Assembly (NCBI GenBank): GCA_013396915.1
Contig: VWZL01004631.1
Span: 269,738 to 333,737, forward strand
From: Stercorarius parasiticus
Lineage: Eukaryota; Chordata; Aves; Charadriiformes; Stercorariidae
Length of the DNA stretch: 64,000 nt
Direction of reading: 5' to 3'
Under the pieces are notes generated by a model. It had not been told where the DNA came from, searched no databases, and saw only the letters and a program-made list of their open reading frames with translations. How positions within the stretch are numbered: the stretch's first letter is position 1; every line of letters begins with the position of its first letter. The translations under genes were made by a program, and so were the position numbers. This document shows, one piece after another, positions 63,931 to 64,000 of this stretch.

Positions 63931-64000
63931 TAACTTGCTAAGATTAGAATTGGACATAACCTTCCAGAATCAATCAGATTTTTATTCAAACCCCCCTTGT

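Larger units (their letters stand above)
57589..64000 (-). other. VTI1A: VTI1A intron 1 (partial)
   Basis: This is the intron upstream of exon 2, running off the window end. The first coding exon is normally GC-rich and close to a CpG island. No such sequence is present, so the promoter lies beyond 64000. The only recognised element is the ancient CR1 at 63580-63930. Open frames in 57900-63500 are short and unrecognisable. Confidence 0.8.

Noticed and set aside
57600..64000. Search for VTI1A first exon and promoter CpG island
   Set aside because: No MSSDFEGYEQ-type peptide and no CpG-rich promoter-like region. It lies beyond the window.
1..64000. tRNA, rRNA, CRISPR arrays, endogenous retroviruses or LTRs
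   Set aside because: No clover-leaf with A/B boxes, no repeat-spacer array and no LTR or retroviral coding blocks were recognised.

Overview
The window is a stretch of vertebrate, almost certainly avian, nuclear DNA: AT-rich, CpG-poor, intron-dominated and low in repeats. The only interspersed repeats I recognise with confidence are CR1-type LINEs. One of them has the bird-type CR1 3' end, with two copies of the ATTCTATG unit. No prokaryotic gene, rRNA, tRNA or CRISPR array is visible.

One gene explains essentially the whole window: VTI1A, which encodes a Qb-SNARE of the trans-Golgi/endosome system and lies on the minus strand. Four consecutive internal coding exons can be placed to the base by GT/AG sites, phase and peptide: 57530-57588 (split Asp plus EKKQM...REL), 51318-51428 (LEQMELEV...LEADF), 9062-9139 (KRSRIAYS...SSENQ) and a 21-nt microexon at 2818-2838 (LIKLREE). 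The microexon is the insert that distinguishes the brain-enriched Vti1a-beta isoform. The first coding exon lies beyond base 64000. The exons for most of the SNARE motif and the membrane anchor lie below base 1. Visible introns are about 6.4 kb (partial intron 1), 6.1 kb, 42.2 kb, 6.2 kb and 2.8 kb (partial intron 5).

The introns hold five recognisable repeats. A relatively young 5'-truncated CR1 (52105 to about 53685, minus) is interrupted by a 651-base N gap. A short CR1 3' end lies at about 24300-24413 (plus). Two ancient, decayed CR1/L3-type copies lie at about 27473-28510 and 63580-63930 (both minus). A possible MIR-like SINE remnant lies at about 56490-56600. Simple-sequence features include a 32-bp alternating purine-pyrimidine run next to two CACGTG E-boxes (4982-5032), a homopurine tract (43871-43937) and several T-runs.

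The observations most worth checking are: (1) the neural-type microexon, with UGC motifs against its 3' splice site and a near copy of that splice site about 110 bp further into the intron; (2) a possible plus-strand, antisense terminal exon pair at 46604-46684 / 47004-47574, in phase, with a consensus donor, a strong polypyrimidine acceptor and AATAAA signals; (3) a GC-rich island at 36990-37220 that is open on both strands; and (4) several non-repetitive, homeodomain-site-rich intronic blocks that look like candidate conserved regulatory elements. I saw no clear evidence of a wholly new biological system.
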